A stretch of DNA of 64,000 nt from Ardenticatenaceae bacterium (GTDB lineage Bacteria > Chloroflexota > Anaerolineae > Promineifilales > Promineifilaceae): assembly GCA_030065875.1 (NCBI GenBank), contig JASJCR010000013.1, positions 17,645 through 81,644 of the forward strand, in the 5' to 3' direction. The position numbers were made by a program, and so were the translations under genes. How positions within the stretch are numbered: the first letter of the stretch is position 1; each line of letters begins with the position of its first letter. The notes beneath the pieces are model-generated. The model worked only from the letters and a program-made list of their open reading frames with translations, ran no database searches and was not told the origin of the DNA. Shown piece by piece: positions 19,170-29,601 of the stretch.

Positions 19170-19172
19170 TCT

Positions 19173-19766
19173 CTATTCCCTTTCGCCCATCCCCCGTAAA
19201 GCTTTTCTTGTCGCCGAGACAATCAGCTCGTGTTCTGCGCCATGGAGGCGGGCTGCGAACGTGTCCAGGGTATCATGTGGCTCAAAACCGACCTCGCGGT
19301 ATTCGATGACCGGCCCGGCATCCACTTCCGGAATCGCGTAGTGAACCATACAGCCGGAAGCGGTAATTTCTCCGGCTTGAAAAGCGGCAAACGCCCTTTC
19401 AATGGCTCGGGTACCGGCAAACCGGCCAGGCAGGGCCGGGTGCAAATTAATGACCCGGCCGGGAAATTGATCGAGAAAGGCGGGGGATAAAATGCGCATA
19501 AAACCGGCCAGGACGATTAAGTCCGGCCGGTGCTCTCTCACCATCCGGGCCAGCGCCACATCATAACTTTCTCGATCAGGGAACCCTTTTGCCGACAAAA
19601 ATATAGACGGGATTCCCACTGCGGCCGCTCGCTCTAGCCCGTAAGCGCTTTTTTTATTGCTGATAACGGCCGCAATATCGGCCGGCAGATGGCCGGATTG
19701 AGCGGCGTCAATCAAAGCCTGCAAATTGCTGCCCCCACCGGAAATAAGCACGACAAGACGACTCAT
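19173..19766 (-). CDS. purN: Phosphoribosylglycinamide formyltransferase
   Basis: VVLISGGGSNLQALIDA; INLHPALPGRFAGTRAIERAF. Confidence 0.93.
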   Translation of the reverse strand: MSRLVVLISGGGSNLQALIDAAQSGHLPADIAAVISNKKSAYGLERAAAVGIPSIFLSAKGFPDRESYDVALARMVREHRPDLIVLAGFMRILSPAFLDQFPGRVINLHPALPGRFAGTRAIERAFAAFQAGEITASGCMVHYAIPEVDAGPVIEYREVGFEPHDTLDTFAARLHGAEHELIVSATRKALRGMGERE

Positions 19767-20803
19767 TGACGATCCAGGCCCGTTATCTGCACAGTTTGCT
19801 CCCCGGCGATGATTTTTCCCACCACAAAGAGATCGTCACCCAACGCCCGCTGCGCCAGGGTGACGTGATTGGCCGGCACGACGATGAGCATCCCCAGCCC
19901 CATGTTGAACACTCGAAACATTTCCCGTTGAGAAACCTGGCCCAACTGACGCACAAGGTTAAAAATCGGCTGCTCCGGCCAGCTGCCCCGCTCGATGACG
20001 GCGGCCGTATCTGGTGGGAGGATACGCGGTAAATTTTCGATGATGCCCCCTCCCGTGATGTGGGCCAGACCATGTATTTCTACTTCATTGGCCCTCAGCT
20101 GATTGATGTGGGATAAATAAAGCTTGTGCGGGGTTAGCAAAATTTGCCCGATCTCGCGCCGATCAAGCTCCGCCACCGGCTCCAGCCAATTTTCATCAGC
20201 CAGAGCGGCGCGGGCCAGCGTGTACCCGTTGGTATGCAGCCCCGATGAAGCCAGACCCAGGATCACATCTCCTGTTTCGATTTGGGAGCCATCGATCAAT
20301 TTCGGCTCGTCAACAACGCCGACGATGGTGCCCACCACATCAATTTCTTCATCGGCATACACCCCCGGCATCTCGGCCGTTTCACCCCCCAAAATGGCGC
20401 ACCCGGCCGCCCGGCAGGCGTCGGCCATCCCTTTGACGATCAAGGCGGTTTGCTGAGGATCAAGTTTGGAGGAGGCGATGTAGTCGAGAAAAAAAAGGGG
20501 TTGGGCCCCCTGAACCAAGATGTCGTTGATACAGTGGTTAACTAGGTCGTGACCGATCGATTCCCATCGATTGAGGCGGGCGGCCACGCGCGTTTTGGTG
20601 CCTACGCCATCCGTCGAAGCGACGAGAATCGGATGGTTCATATTTTTGAAGGCGGCCGCTGAATACAACCCGCCAAACGATCCTAATCCCGCCAACACTT
20701 GAGGGGTATAAGTTGACTGAACCGCATCTTTCATCAATTTGGTGGCGGTCTGACCGGCATCAATGTCAACACCGGCGCGGGAGTATGCGCTGTTACTGCT
20801 CAT
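19763..20803 (-). CDS. purM: Phosphoribosylformylglycinamidine cyclo-ligase
   Basis: YSRAGVDIDAG; VASTDGVGTKTRVA; LGGETAEMPGVY. Confidence 0.95.
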   Translation of the reverse strand: MSSNSAYSRAGVDIDAGQTATKLMKDAVQSTYTPQVLAGLGSFGGLYSAAAFKNMNHPILVASTDGVGTKTRVAARLNRWESIGHDLVNHCINDILVQGAQPLFFLDYIASSKLDPQQTALIVKGMADACRAAGCAILGGETAEMPGVYADEEIDVVGTIVGVVDEPKLIDGSQIETGDVILGLASSGLHTNGYTLARAALADENWLEPVAELDRREIGQILLTPHKLYLSHINQLRANEVEIHGLAHITGGGIIENLPRILPPDTAAVIERGSWPEQPIFNLVRQLGQVSQREMFRVFNMGLGMLIVVPANHVTLAQRALGDDLFVVGKIIAGEQTVQITGLDRQ

Positions 20804-20822
20804 ATTTTTAACGGATTTGTGT

Positions 20823-20936
20823 CTAATGGTTTAATAGTTTATTGATATATTGGTGTATTGATGGGTAAGAATGGCGCGATGATCATTCGACTATTAAACC
20901 AATAAACCTATACACAACATTTAAACCAATAAATAG
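20823..20936. repeat. Heptamer-period inverted array (TTTATTG/CAATAAA word)
   Basis: Arms TAATGGT TTAATAG TTTATTG ... ATTAAAC CAATAAA CCTATAC ... CAATAAATAG. Confidence 0.65.
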
Positions 20937-22229
20937 TTACGCCCTATATTCCCCAATATCCTTCCGAAAGTGAACCCCATCAAAATGGATTTTGGATACG
21001 CCTTTGTAGGCATTTTGCAGGGCTGTGGTCAAATCATGTCCATGACCGCTGACGGCCAGCACCCGACCACCGCTGGTGATTAGCTGCTCGTTTTCCAAGG
21101 TTGTTCCAGCGTGAAAAACCGACACACCCGATAAACCGGCGGCTTCATCCACGCCGCTGATCGGCAGCCCCTTCGGATAGCCGGCTGGATACCCGGGTGA
21201 GGCCATCACAACAGTTGCACACACGCCTTCTTCAAAAGATAAATCAATCTGATCGAGCTGGCTTCTGGTACAGGCCAGGATAAGGTCTACCAAATCATTT
21301 TTTAACAGAGGCAAAATGACCTGGGTTTCTGGATCGCCAAAGCGGCAGTTAAATTCCAGAACCTTGGGTCCATCATCGGTTAACATGAGACCCGCATATA
21401 GAACGCCAATGTAAGGCATGCCCATAGAGGCCATGCCGTTAATTGTCGGCTGGAGGATCCGTTCCGTAATTTCCTGCACAAATTTCTCTTCAATTTCCGG
21501 AACCGGGGCAAATGCCCCCATCCCGCCGGTGTTGGCTCCTTCATCCCCATCAAAGGCGCGTTTGTGATCGCGGGCGCAAATGAGCGGCCGTACCGTTTTC
21601 CCGTCCGAAAGGGCCAGGAGCGAGATCTCGGGACCGGACAGCTTCTCCTCAATGATGATTTCAGCCCCGGCCGCGCCAAAAGCGTTATCTTGCAGCATAA
21701 GCGTGACGGCCGTTTGCGCCTGACCCAGTCCGGAACAAACCACCACCCCTTTTCCGGCCGCCAGGCCGCTGGCTTTGACTACGACCTGCCCATTAGGGGC
21801 GGTCGCTGCCAGGTAAGCCATCGCTTCGTTGTAATCGGTGAAGGGTTCAAATGAGGCGGTAGGAATCCCCATATCGCGCATAAACGTTTTGGAAAACAGC
21901 TTTGATGATTCCAGTTGGGCTGCCGCGGCGGTTGGCCCGAAAATGCGCAGGCCGTCCCGATGGAAAAGATCGACGATCCCATCGGCCAGCGGTGCTTCCG
22001 GACCTACAATGGTCAAATCAATATGATGATCACGGGCAAATTTGCAAAGCTGTGTTAAATGGCTGACCGGGATGGCCACGTTTTCTGCAGAAGCGCGACC
22101 GTTAGCTGCCGGCCAGCTGGTTCCACCGTTGCCTGGAGCAACGTAAATGTAGGAGACGCGGGGAGATTGAGCCACTTTCCAGGCCAGGGCGTGCTCTCGG
22201 CCGCCAGATCCTATGATAAGTACTTTCAT
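20937..22229 (-). CDS. purD: Phosphoribosylamine-glycine ligase
   Basis: MKVLIIGSGGREHALAWKV; VVKASGLAAGKGVVV; EFNCRFGDPETQV. Confidence 0.95.
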   Translation of the reverse strand: MKVLIIGSGGREHALAWKVAQSPRVSYIYVAPGNGGTSWPAANGRASAENVAIPVSHLTQLCKFARDHHIDLTIVGPEAPLADGIVDLFHRDGLRIFGPTAAAAQLESSKLFSKTFMRDMGIPTASFEPFTDYNEAMAYLAATAPNGQVVVKASGLAAGKGVVVCSGLGQAQTAVTLMLQDNAFGAAGAEIIIEEKLSGPEISLLALSDGKTVRPLICARDHKRAFDGDEGANTGGMGAFAPVPEIEEKFVQEITERILQPTINGMASMGMPYIGVLYAGLMLTDDGPKVLEFNCRFGDPETQVILPLLKNDLVDLILACTRSQLDQIDLSFEEGVCATVVMASPGYPAGYPKGLPISGVDEAAGLSGVSVFHAGTTLENEQLITSGGRVLAVSGHGHDLTTALQNAYKGVSKIHFDGVHFRKDIGEYRA

Positions 22230-22292
22230 AAAAAGTCCTGAGTGAGTGAAAAGTAAAGGTGTTTAAACGATGAGAGATTGAGAGACGACCCC

Positions 22293-22329
22293 AATCGTAA
22301 ATCGTAAATCCTAAATCGTCAATCGCATC
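22293..22329. repeat. Heptamer-period array (ATCGTAA word)
   Basis: ATCGTAA ATCGTAA ATCCTAA ATCGTCA ATCGCAT. Confidence 0.8.
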
Positions 22330-22332
22330 TCT

Positions 22333-23922
22333 CTAACCCCACATATCTTCAAATTCAAATTTCCCTCGCTCCTCTGAAAAAAGCCAATCGGGTACATCGA
22401 GAGGATAATTTCCTGAAAAACAGGCGGTACAGTGACCGGATTTTTCACTTTTAACCCCTTGTTTAACCGCCTTTTCCATACCGGGCAAGCTTAAATAAGC
22501 AAGTGAATCCGCCCCGATTTTGCGCCGAATCCCGTTGATGTCCATCCGGTGACCGATGAGCTGATTATAGGTCGCCATGTCAATGCCCATAAAGCACGGG
22601 TGGCGAACCGGTGGGGAGGAAACGCGCACGTGCACTTCAATTGCCCCCGCCTCTCGTAAAAGAGAGATAATCGGACCGATGGTGTTCCCACGAACGATCG
22701 AATCATCAATTAAAATGACCCGTTTTCCGGCCAGGTTGCTGGGCAGGGGATTGTATTTGAGACGAACGCGCTCTTCGCGCATTTCGTTGGTAGGTTGAAT
22801 AAAGGTCCGGCCGATGTAGCGATTTTTGGTCAAGCCTTCATTAAATGGAATCCCGGTCGTGCGACTGTAGCCGATCGCTGCCGGGATGGCTGAGTCGGGC
22901 ACACCCATCACAAAATCGGCCTCTGCCGGTGCTTCGGCCGCCAATTGTTCACCTAAACGCTGCCGCACTTCGTGGATGATTTGCCCCTCGAACATCGAAT
23001 CCGGCCGAGCGAAATAGACGTATTCAAAGATGCAGAGCGCCTGTTTAGGCGCTTCCGCCCGGGCGATGGTGGTGATCCCGTTTTTGTCCAGGCGAATGAT
23101 CTCGCCGGGCTCAACGTCGCGCACAATTTTGGCACCCATCGTCAGGATGGCGCACGTTTCTGAAGCCACCACATACCCGTCATCGAGTTCCCCAATCGAC
23201 AGCGGCCGCAATCCAAGTGGATCCCGCATGGCGTATATCCCCTCAGCGGTGAGCAGCACCAGAGAAAAAGCCCCCTGGGCCACTCGCATAAAGGTAGTGA
23301 GGCGCTTTTCCCATACCGAATTTGATTTTTGGCTAAAGCCGTTCATCAATTCAGGGGATGGATTGACTTTTCCGGTAAAATGGCCGCCGCCGTTAAAAAC
23401 GGTGAGGGGTATGCTCGTTTCTTCTTCAATTTCACTGGCCCAGGCGGAGGACGGGCTGGCCAAGACCTGAGTGATGACCTCGCTGTCGGTCGTTGACGAC
23501 AACCCCACCCCGCGCTGGAGAAGCTTATGTCGCAAATCCAGAGCGTTGGTTAAATTCCCGTTGTGTCCCAGAGCGAGCGGACCATAAATTGTTTCGATCA
23601 GGTGCGGTTGGGCATTGCGCAGATGGGAGGATCCGGTAGTAGAGTAGCGTACGTGGCCTATGGCCATATGGCCGGTCAGTCGCTTGATGTGTTCCTCAGT
23701 AAAAATTTGGGGCACCAACCCCATTTCTTTGTGCTGATGGGTTGTCCGGCCGTCGTAGGTGCAAATTCCGGCGCTTTCCTGACCGCGATGCTGCAGGGCA
23801 TGGAGACCAAAATAGGTCAGGCGCGCCACGTCTTGACCTGGGGCATAGATGCCAAAGATGCCACATTCATCATGAAATTTATCGTCACCCCACCATTCGT
23901 TATCATGTTGCTCCTGCTTCAT
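22333..23922 (-). CDS. purF: Amidophosphoribosyltransferase
   Basis: CGIFGIYAPG; RHVRYSTTG-like GHVRYSTTGSSHLRNAQPH; VILIDDSIVRGNT. Confidence 0.95.
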   Translation of the reverse strand: MKQEQHDNEWWGDDKFHDECGIFGIYAPGQDVARLTYFGLHALQHRGQESAGICTYDGRTTHQHKEMGLVPQIFTEEHIKRLTGHMAIGHVRYSTTGSSHLRNAQPHLIETIYGPLALGHNGNLTNALDLRHKLLQRGVGLSSTTDSEVITQVLASPSSAWASEIEEETSIPLTVFNGGGHFTGKVNPSPELMNGFSQKSNSVWEKRLTTFMRVAQGAFSLVLLTAEGIYAMRDPLGLRPLSIGELDDGYVVASETCAILTMGAKIVRDVEPGEIIRLDKNGITTIARAEAPKQALCIFEYVYFARPDSMFEGQIIHEVRQRLGEQLAAEAPAEADFVMGVPDSAIPAAIGYSRTTGIPFNEGLTKNRYIGRTFIQPTNEMREERVRLKYNPLPSNLAGKRVILIDDSIVRGNTIGPIISLLREAGAIEVHVRVSSPPVRHPCFMGIDMATYNQLIGHRMDINGIRRKIGADSLAYLSLPGMEKAVKQGVKSEKSGHCTACFSGNYPLDVPDWLFSEERGKFEFEDMWG

Positions 23923-23948
23923 TGATGTTTCTCCTTGGTTAGCCTTTT

Positions 23949-24051
23949 AGCACGGTGCTCTGCACCTGTCAGCACGCCGCTTTGCGGCTTTCAGCTATCA
24001 GCTGCTAAGAGGCGCGGATGCGCCGAGCTGACAGGGCCAACAGCCCGTGCT
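23949..24051. repeat. Multi-hairpin structured repeat between purF and purK
   Basis: Nested outer stems AGCACGG/CCGTGCT and CCTGTCAGC/GCTGACAGG enclosing GCCGC-TTT-GCGGC, CAGCT-ATC-AGCTG, GGCGC-GGAT-GCGCC. Confidence 0.7.
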
Positions 24052-25180
24052 ATCGCGCTAGCTTCAATCTCTCTCTCGCGGCCAAAACGATCTCTCTTGC
24101 CGCTCTCACTTCTTCTGTACATACGGTTAAATGCCCCATTTTACGGCCGGGGCGAGCCTCTTTTTTGCCGTACAGGTGAACTTTGACCATCCCGTTCGGT
24201 GTGGCTCGATGCCACTTGGGTTCACCCTCAAGCCATAAGTCACCAAGCAAATTTGCCATGGCGGCCGGCCGCTGTTGAGAAGCGTCACCAACAGGCAGCC
24301 CGCAAATGGTGCGCAGCTGCTGTTCAAATTGGCTGGTCACGTGCCCTTCGATAGTTAAATGACCGGAATTGTGGGGGCGAGGGGCGATTTCGTTGACCAA
24401 AAGTTGACCATTTGACGCTATAAAAAATTCTACACAAATAACCCCAATCAGGTCTAGCGATGTGGCGATGGTATGGGCATTTATTAACGCCATTTTTGTG
24501 ATGTTTGGATCCACCTCGGCCGGACACAGCGACAGGTCAAGAATATGGTTGACGTGGTTGTTTTCGATAGGGCCATAGGTCACCATATTTCCCTGCACAT
24601 CCCGTCCAATAATGACCGAGATCTCTTTTTCGAGATCGATAAACGATTCCAAAACAGCCGATTGCCGGCCGATCGCCTCCCAGGCTGAGGCGGCCGCGCC
24701 ATGCTCTCTAATTACAACCTGTCCCTTGCCGTCATAACCGGATTCGGCGGTTTTGAGGACGGCCGGTAAAGGCCAATCAAACGGGGCAAAATCAGATTCG
24801 CTGTTAATGATGCGGAACGGGGAAACCGGCAGCCCATTTTCCTGCAAAAAAGATTTTTCTCGCTGACGATTTTGGGCTACTTGCAGGGCGGTTATCCCCG
24901 GCCGGAGGGGGCAAATTTCGCTGACCGCTTCGGCCGTGAGCAGCGGAATATTTTCAAATTCATAGGTAACGACGTCAACCGCTTGGGCAAACGCCCGTAC
25001 CTGTTCCAGATCTTCGTAGGGGGAGGTCCAGGAAACATCGGCCAGCTGACCGGCAGGGGAATCCGGTCCGGGGCCATAAACGTGAACCCGATATCCCATC
25101 CGACGGGCAACGCTGGCCAACATCCGACCCAGCTGACCGCTGCCCAGAATACCGATTGTGGAGGGAGGAAGAATGGACAT
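24050..25180 (-). CDS. purK: 5-(carboxyamino)imidazole ribonucleotide synthase
   Basis: TIGILGSGQLGRMLASVARRMGY; LVNEIAPRPHNSGHLTIEG. Confidence 0.95.
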   Translation of the reverse strand: MSILPPSTIGILGSGQLGRMLASVARRMGYRVHVYGPGPDSPAGQLADVSWTSPYEDLEQVRAFAQAVDVVTYEFENIPLLTAEAVSEICPLRPGITALQVAQNRQREKSFLQENGLPVSPFRIINSESDFAPFDWPLPAVLKTAESGYDGKGQVVIREHGAAASAWEAIGRQSAVLESFIDLEKEISVIIGRDVQGNMVTYGPIENNHVNHILDLSLCPAEVDPNITKMALINAHTIATSLDLIGVICVEFFIASNGQLLVNEIAPRPHNSGHLTIEGHVTSQFEQQLRTICGLPVGDASQQRPAAMANLLGDLWLEGEPKWHRATPNGMVKVHLYGKKEARPGRKMGHLTVCTEEVRAAREIVLAARERLKLAR

Positions 25181-25182
25181 GT

Positions 25183-25230
25183 GAAGTACGAAATACGAAA
25201 TATGAAATACGATTTACGATTTTAGATTGA
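25183..25230. repeat. Heptamer-period array (GAAATAC word)
   Basis: GAAGTAC GAAATAC GAAATAT GAAATAC GATTTAC GATTTTA. Confidence 0.8.
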
Positions 25231-25242
25231 AGTGTCTCTTGT

Positions 25243-25274
25243 TTGATGTCTGTGGTCTGAAGTCTGAAGTCTAT
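25243..25274. repeat. Heptamer-period array (GAAGTCT word)
   Basis: GATGTCT GTGGTCT GAAGTCT GAAGTCT. Confidence 0.75.
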
Positions 25275-25780
25275 TCCAATATGCTTTTTTCAACTTCCTG
25301 CGCCCGACTAGCCCGAAAATCAGCCAGCTTTTGCCGCAGGTCATCGTCGTTGAGAGCCAGGATGCCAACAGCGGTCAGGGCCGCGTTAATCGCTCCGGCC
25401 CGGCCGATGGCCATCGTTGCTACCGGCACGCCGGCCGGCATCTGCACAATCGATAACAGGGAATCCAGGCCGTTGAGCGCCCGACTTTGAATCGGGACCC
25501 CGATGACCGGTAGGAGAGTATGACCGGCCGTCATGCCCGGCAAATGGGCAGCGCCCCCTGCCCCGGCAATGATCACTTTTAAACCCCGACCGGCCGCTTT
25601 TTCCGCATAGTCAACCATCAAGGTTGGGGTACGATGGGCCGAGACCACCTTCTTCTCAAAAGGAACCCCAAATTTGATTAACGTTTCGCACGCGTGCCGC
25701 ATCGTTTCCCAGTCTGAGGTGCTGCCCATGATGACTCCGACGTGAGGTTGATCCGCCATTTTGTCTCCTTCAACATTCAT
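25271..25780 (-). CDS. purE: 5-(carboxyamino)imidazole ribonucleotide mutase
   Basis: [37 protein letters not shown]. Confidence 0.95.
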   Translation of the reverse strand: MNVEGDKMADQPHVGVIMGSTSDWETMRHACETLIKFGVPFEKKVVSAHRTPTLMVDYAEKAAGRGLKVIIAGAGGAAHLPGMTAGHTLLPVIGVPIQSRALNGLDSLLSIVQMPAGVPVATMAIGRAGAINAALTAVGILALNDDDLRQKLADFRASRAQEVEKSILE

Positions 25781-25782
25781 GG

Positions 25783-27708
25783 TTATTTCGCCACCATTTT
25801 GATTTGCTTTAATATCAGCCAGTTTTCATTCCCTTCATGGGTCAGGGGGGAACCCGTTTGGGGATCGATTACGCGCACAACCAGCTTGTAAACCCCGGCC
25901 GGGATCTCCGGATTGACCACAATATCAAAATCCCACCGCACAATTTCACCCGGCTGCCATGATTGAGGTGGATAAAAACGACGGAGGTCATTTTCCCGCT
26001 CGATGATGCCGCCCCAAACGTTGCCCTGCTCATCTTCGAGCATCACGGTGGGCATGAATCCGGCCGGCAAAGGGGAGTCTACCGACCAATAAAGGGTGAC
26101 CGGAATCCAGGTGCTAGGCGGATGAAGAAAGTGATCGGCGGTCATAAAAGAATCCTGAGCCAGGCGATATCCTTCCAGGTTAACGCTGTTTGGATAAGAG
26201 ACGCGAAGTGGGGTGGCCGAGAGGGGGAGATCGGAAAATTGATATTGCAGCGCGTACGCTTTGACGTCAACCCCGGCCGGAAAAACCTCGGTGACCAGCG
26301 GAAACCGTTCTCCCAACCAGTTTTGCACGATTCTTCTTTGATCACCCAGGTAATTTGGCAAGCCGTTTCCGGGTGCGTCGGTACCCGCCTGAACGAGCCA
26401 CAATACGTCAGAGTCAAAATAGGGAGTCAACCCTTCTGCAATCTCCTCCTCAGTTTCAACGTTATTTGACAGCGGGGTTTCAAACGGCTGCTTAAAATAG
26501 TGGCCAAAAATCATTTGATACCAGTTGAGGTGAATGACCACCGTATCGCTATCTGTTTTTTGCCGTTCCACAAACTCGGCCGCCGCCCGAAAATTTTCCT
26601 GCTGTTTAATCGGCTGTCGCATCTCCTGCTGACCCGCGAACATAAATAGAAAAATCGCGCCGATAAAAACACCCTGAAACCAGTTAATCTTCCCGTTTTT
26701 GCCCAGTATGGCCGTCGAAAGGATAAAAGAGAGGGGAATGATGGCAAACGAAAAGGGTTTAGTGGTGAAAAACTGGACGGAAACAATGACGTATACGATC
26801 AGGCCAAAGGAGGTCAGCAGCCACAGCGTCCAGGCGTAGGACGAGGCCCAGTCGCGAAAATTGGCTATCGCCACCGCCAAAACCAGAAGAAGCAGGAGCA
26901 GGCCCTCGTTCCCTGAAAAATTTAAAAGCGATTGAAAATCGAGAAGGGTTTTGGCTGCCCCCAAAAAAGTGGGATAAAGATTTCCAATACCGAGATCGCC
27001 CCCGCCCTGGGTCCCGGTGGTAAAAATGTTGTAGAAGTATGGCAGAATGGCCAGCCCGACCAGCGAAAGGGGGACTAATCCAAACAGAGCCTCGGCCGGC
27101 CGGCGCGGTGCCCGCCAAAGAAGCAGCAAAGCGATGACGGGGATAGCGGTGACGGCCAAGACGTGCATGTAAACCGCTGCGGTGAGGGTCACAAAGATAA
27201 TCGCCAGGCGAACCCACAGCGGCCGCGTTTTTTGATAATCGATGGTCAGGGCCGCCCATACGGCCGTGGCGGTCAAAAATAAGACCGGGGAGTACATGCG
27301 CACATCCTGATGTTGATAAACGATCAGGGGATTTAGGGCGAACAACAGGGTTGCTACGGCCGCGCGCGGGTGCCCCATCTCTTTTTTGCCGATCTGGTAG
27401 ACGATCGCTACCGTTAACATGCCGAGTAAGGCGGGGAGGGTTCTGAGCGCTAAATCGGTATCGCCCGTCAGCTGACGCCACGGTTTGATAAAGGCGAAGA
27501 AAAATAGCGGATGGCGATTCAGGGTTAAATCCGCCATATGTGTAAACAAGGTGCTGTACGGCAGGTCAGAAAAATGCAGGCTGGCCCCTTCATCGCCACC
27601 TAGACTTCGCCAGGTGAGTTGGGGCAGACGCGTCAGGGCGGAAATTAGCAAAATGCCAAGATAGGTGAGCGTGCGAGAAGCCTGGCTAGATAATTTTAGC
27701 GAGGTCAT
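25783..27708 (-). CDS. GT39/PMT-like polytopic membrane glycosyltransferase with C-terminal beta-sandwich-like domain
   Basis: Multiple TM segments; [30 protein letters not shown]-terminal domain similar in layout to 42829-44871. Confidence 0.7.
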   Translation of the reverse strand: MTSLKLSSQASRTLTYLGILLISALTRLPQLTWRSLGGDEGASLHFSDLPYSTLFTHMADLTLNRHPLFFFAFIKPWRQLTGDTDLALRTLPALLGMLTVAIVYQIGKKEMGHPRAAVATLLFALNPLIVYQHQDVRMYSPVLFLTATAVWAALTIDYQKTRPLWVRLAIIFVTLTAAVYMHVLAVTAIPVIALLLLWRAPRRPAEALFGLVPLSLVGLAILPYFYNIFTTGTQGGGDLGIGNLYPTFLGAAKTLLDFQSLLNFSGNEGLLLLLLVLAVAIANFRDWASSYAWTLWLLTSFGLIVYVIVSVQFFTTKPFSFAIIPLSFILSTAILGKNGKINWFQGVFIGAIFLFMFAGQQEMRQPIKQQENFRAAAEFVERQKTDSDTVVIHLNWYQMIFGHYFKQPFETPLSNNVETEEEIAEGLTPYFDSDVLWLVQAGTDAPGNGLPNYLGDQRRIVQNWLGERFPLVTEVFPAGVDVKAYALQYQFSDLPLSATPLRVSYPNSVNLEGYRLAQDSFMTADHFLHPPSTWIPVTLYWSVDSPLPAGFMPTVMLEDEQGNVWGGIIERENDLRRFYPPQSWQPGEIVRWDFDIVVNPEIPAGVYKLVVRVIDPQTGSPLTHEGNENWLILKQIKMVAK

Positions 27709-27752
27709 TTTTCTCTCGACTATGAAATCTGACAGCGTCATAAAAAAGAAAA

Positions 27753-28706
27753 TTATCCTTCAAGAAGGGCGATCTGACGTCGGATGCGCGGTTCGGCCGG
27801 AATCTCGGCCGGCTCAAATGTCCGGCCGGTCAATTTTTCATAGGCGGCGATATACCTTTCGGCCACCGCGACCCGGAAATCATCCGGCATCTGGGGTGGC
27901 TCGCCATCACCACGATAACCCTGTTTGGCATACCATTTGCGCAAAAATTCCTTGTCGAAGTTTTCCGGTTCACGGCCGTGTCCCCAGCTGTCAGCGATCC
28001 AAAAGCGGCTTGAGTCCGGCGTGTGAATCTCATCGATCAGGGCTAGACGGCCGTTGATTATCCCCATTTCGTATTTGGTATCCACCAAAATCAAGCCCGC
28101 CGCGGCCGCCAGCTTCTGACCGCGTTTGAAAACCGCGATCGCCGCTGCCTTAATTTCTTGCCACATCTCCGGTGAGACAATCTGCCGGGCTAATATTTCT
28201 TCTTCAGTAATGCGCTCGTCGTGTTCCCCCTGAGCGGCCTTTGTGGTCGGGGTGATGATCGGCTCCGGCAGCCGGTCGTATTTTTGCAGCCCATCCGGCA
28301 GTTCAATTCCGTAGGGGTGCCGGTCACCCTGCTCGTATAAATACCACAGGGAGGTTTTGGTGACGCCGGTGATATAGCCGCGGACCACCACTTCTATGGG
28401 GATCGGTTCCGCCTCGTGAGCCACGGTCACGTTAGGATCAGGCGAGCTGATGACGTGATTATCGACCAGATCGGCCGTCTGTTCAAACCACCACAGGGCC
28501 AGCTGATTGAGAACCTGCCCTTTATACGGGATCAATCCCAAAATTCGGTCAAAGGCGCTTACTCGATCGGTGGTGACCAGTACTCGCCGGCCGTTTTGCA
28601 AATAAACGTCGCGCACTTTCCCCGCATATTTTGGCCCCAATTCATCCAAATGGGTTTCGGATAAGCAGTGGGGGAGCGAGTTGTGAAGTTGGGCTGTCGG
28701 AATCAT
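27753..28706 (-). CDS. purC: Phosphoribosylaminoimidazole-succinocarboxamide synthase
   Basis: GKVRDVYLQNGRRVLVTTDRVSAFDRIL; VVRGYITGVTKTSLW; LVDTKYEMG. Confidence 0.95.
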   Translation of the reverse strand: MIPTAQLHNSLPHCLSETHLDELGPKYAGKVRDVYLQNGRRVLVTTDRVSAFDRILGLIPYKGQVLNQLALWWFEQTADLVDNHVISSPDPNVTVAHEAEPIPIEVVVRGYITGVTKTSLWYLYEQGDRHPYGIELPDGLQKYDRLPEPIITPTTKAAQGEHDERITEEEILARQIVSPEMWQEIKAAAIAVFKRGQKLAAAAGLILVDTKYEMGIINGRLALIDEIHTPDSSRFWIADSWGHGREPENFDKEFLRKWYAKQGYRGDGEPPQMPDDFRVAVAERYIAAYEKLTGRTFEPAEIPAEPRIRRQIALLEG

Positions 28707-28711
28707 GAGGG

Positions 28712-28812
28712 CTGAGTCCTGAGTCCTAAGTTCTGAGTCCTGAGTGCGAATTGAGCGTACTATCTTAGCACTTTCAACTCAGGACTTTGCACTTCTTTTT
28801 AGGACTTCTCAC
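28712..28812. repeat. Heptamer-period inverted array (GAGTCCT word)
   Basis: CTGAGTC CTGAGTC CTAAGTT CTGAGTC CTGAGTG ... TCAGGAC TTTGCAC ... TTCTCAC. Confidence 0.75.
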
Positions 28813-29464
28813 TTAATTTTTCTAAAATATCGGCAATCGTCATCTCTTCTAATGAATTCAATATCAAATCCGCCTGACTAAAATCAAGCTGTTTGGTGAC
28901 GGCATTGGGCACGGCAACCGCTTTCATCCCGGCTTCTTGGGCGGCGATCACCCCGTGGAGCGAATCTTCCAGCGCCACCGCCCGCGAGGGATCAACCTTT
29001 ACGGCCGCGCAGGCGGCCAGATATACGGCCGGATCCGGCTTGGTGCGATTATCAACATCTGTTGAGGTGCGAACCGCGTCAAACTCAAACATCAGACCCA
29101 ACCGAGGCAAATGATAATTGAGCCAGCGAGCCGGTGAGCTGGAGGCGATGGCCATCTTTAAGCCGAGCGTTTTGGCCTCTGCCAGCCGATCAAGTACGCC
29201 GGCCATTGGCCCTCGTTGGGCGATGATTTCCTGATCCCGCTGTCGAACCGATTGATATACTTCTTCTCGGTTAACCGGCCGGTCAAGGTGTGATTCTAAA
29301 TATGCCAGCGCGTCAAACGTGTCCATCGAACCGACATTTTCAAGCCAGCGATCCACCGGGAATTCCAGATCAAACTCGCGGTATATTTCCGACCACGCTT
29401 CAACCGAAGAAGACTCGGTGTCTAGAATGAGGCCATCGAAGTCGAAAATTACTGCATCAAACAT
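28799..29464 (-). CDS. HAD-superfamily hydrolase (beta-phosphoglucomutase-like)
   Basis: FDAVIFDFDGLILDTE; MAIASSSP; VALEDSLHGVIAAQEAGMKAVAVP. Confidence 0.9.
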   Translation of the reverse strand: MFDAVIFDFDGLILDTESSSVEAWSEIYREFDLEFPVDRWLENVGSMDTFDALAYLESHLDRPVNREEVYQSVRQRDQEIIAQRGPMAGVLDRLAEAKTLGLKMAIASSSPARWLNYHLPRLGLMFEFDAVRTSTDVDNRTKPDPAVYLAACAAVKVDPSRAVALEDSLHGVIAAQEAGMKAVAVPNAVTKQLDFSQADLILNSLEEMTIADILEKLSEKS

Positions 29465-29468
29465 AAAT

Positions 29469-29600
29469 AATGGTTGGTTGTTGGTTTATTGGTTATTAGT
29501 TTATTGGTTTAATTGTTTATTGGTCTACTATTTCACAGCTACATAAATACACCAATAACCAATACACTATTACACCATTAGACTGATACACCAATAACCC
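29469..29600. repeat. Heptamer-period inverted array (TTATTGG/CCAATAA word)
   Basis: TTGGTTG TTGGTTT ATTGGTT ATTAGTT TATTGGT ... ACCAATAACCAATACACTATTACACCATT ... ACCAATAACCC. Confidence 0.75.
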
Positions 29601-29601
29601 G

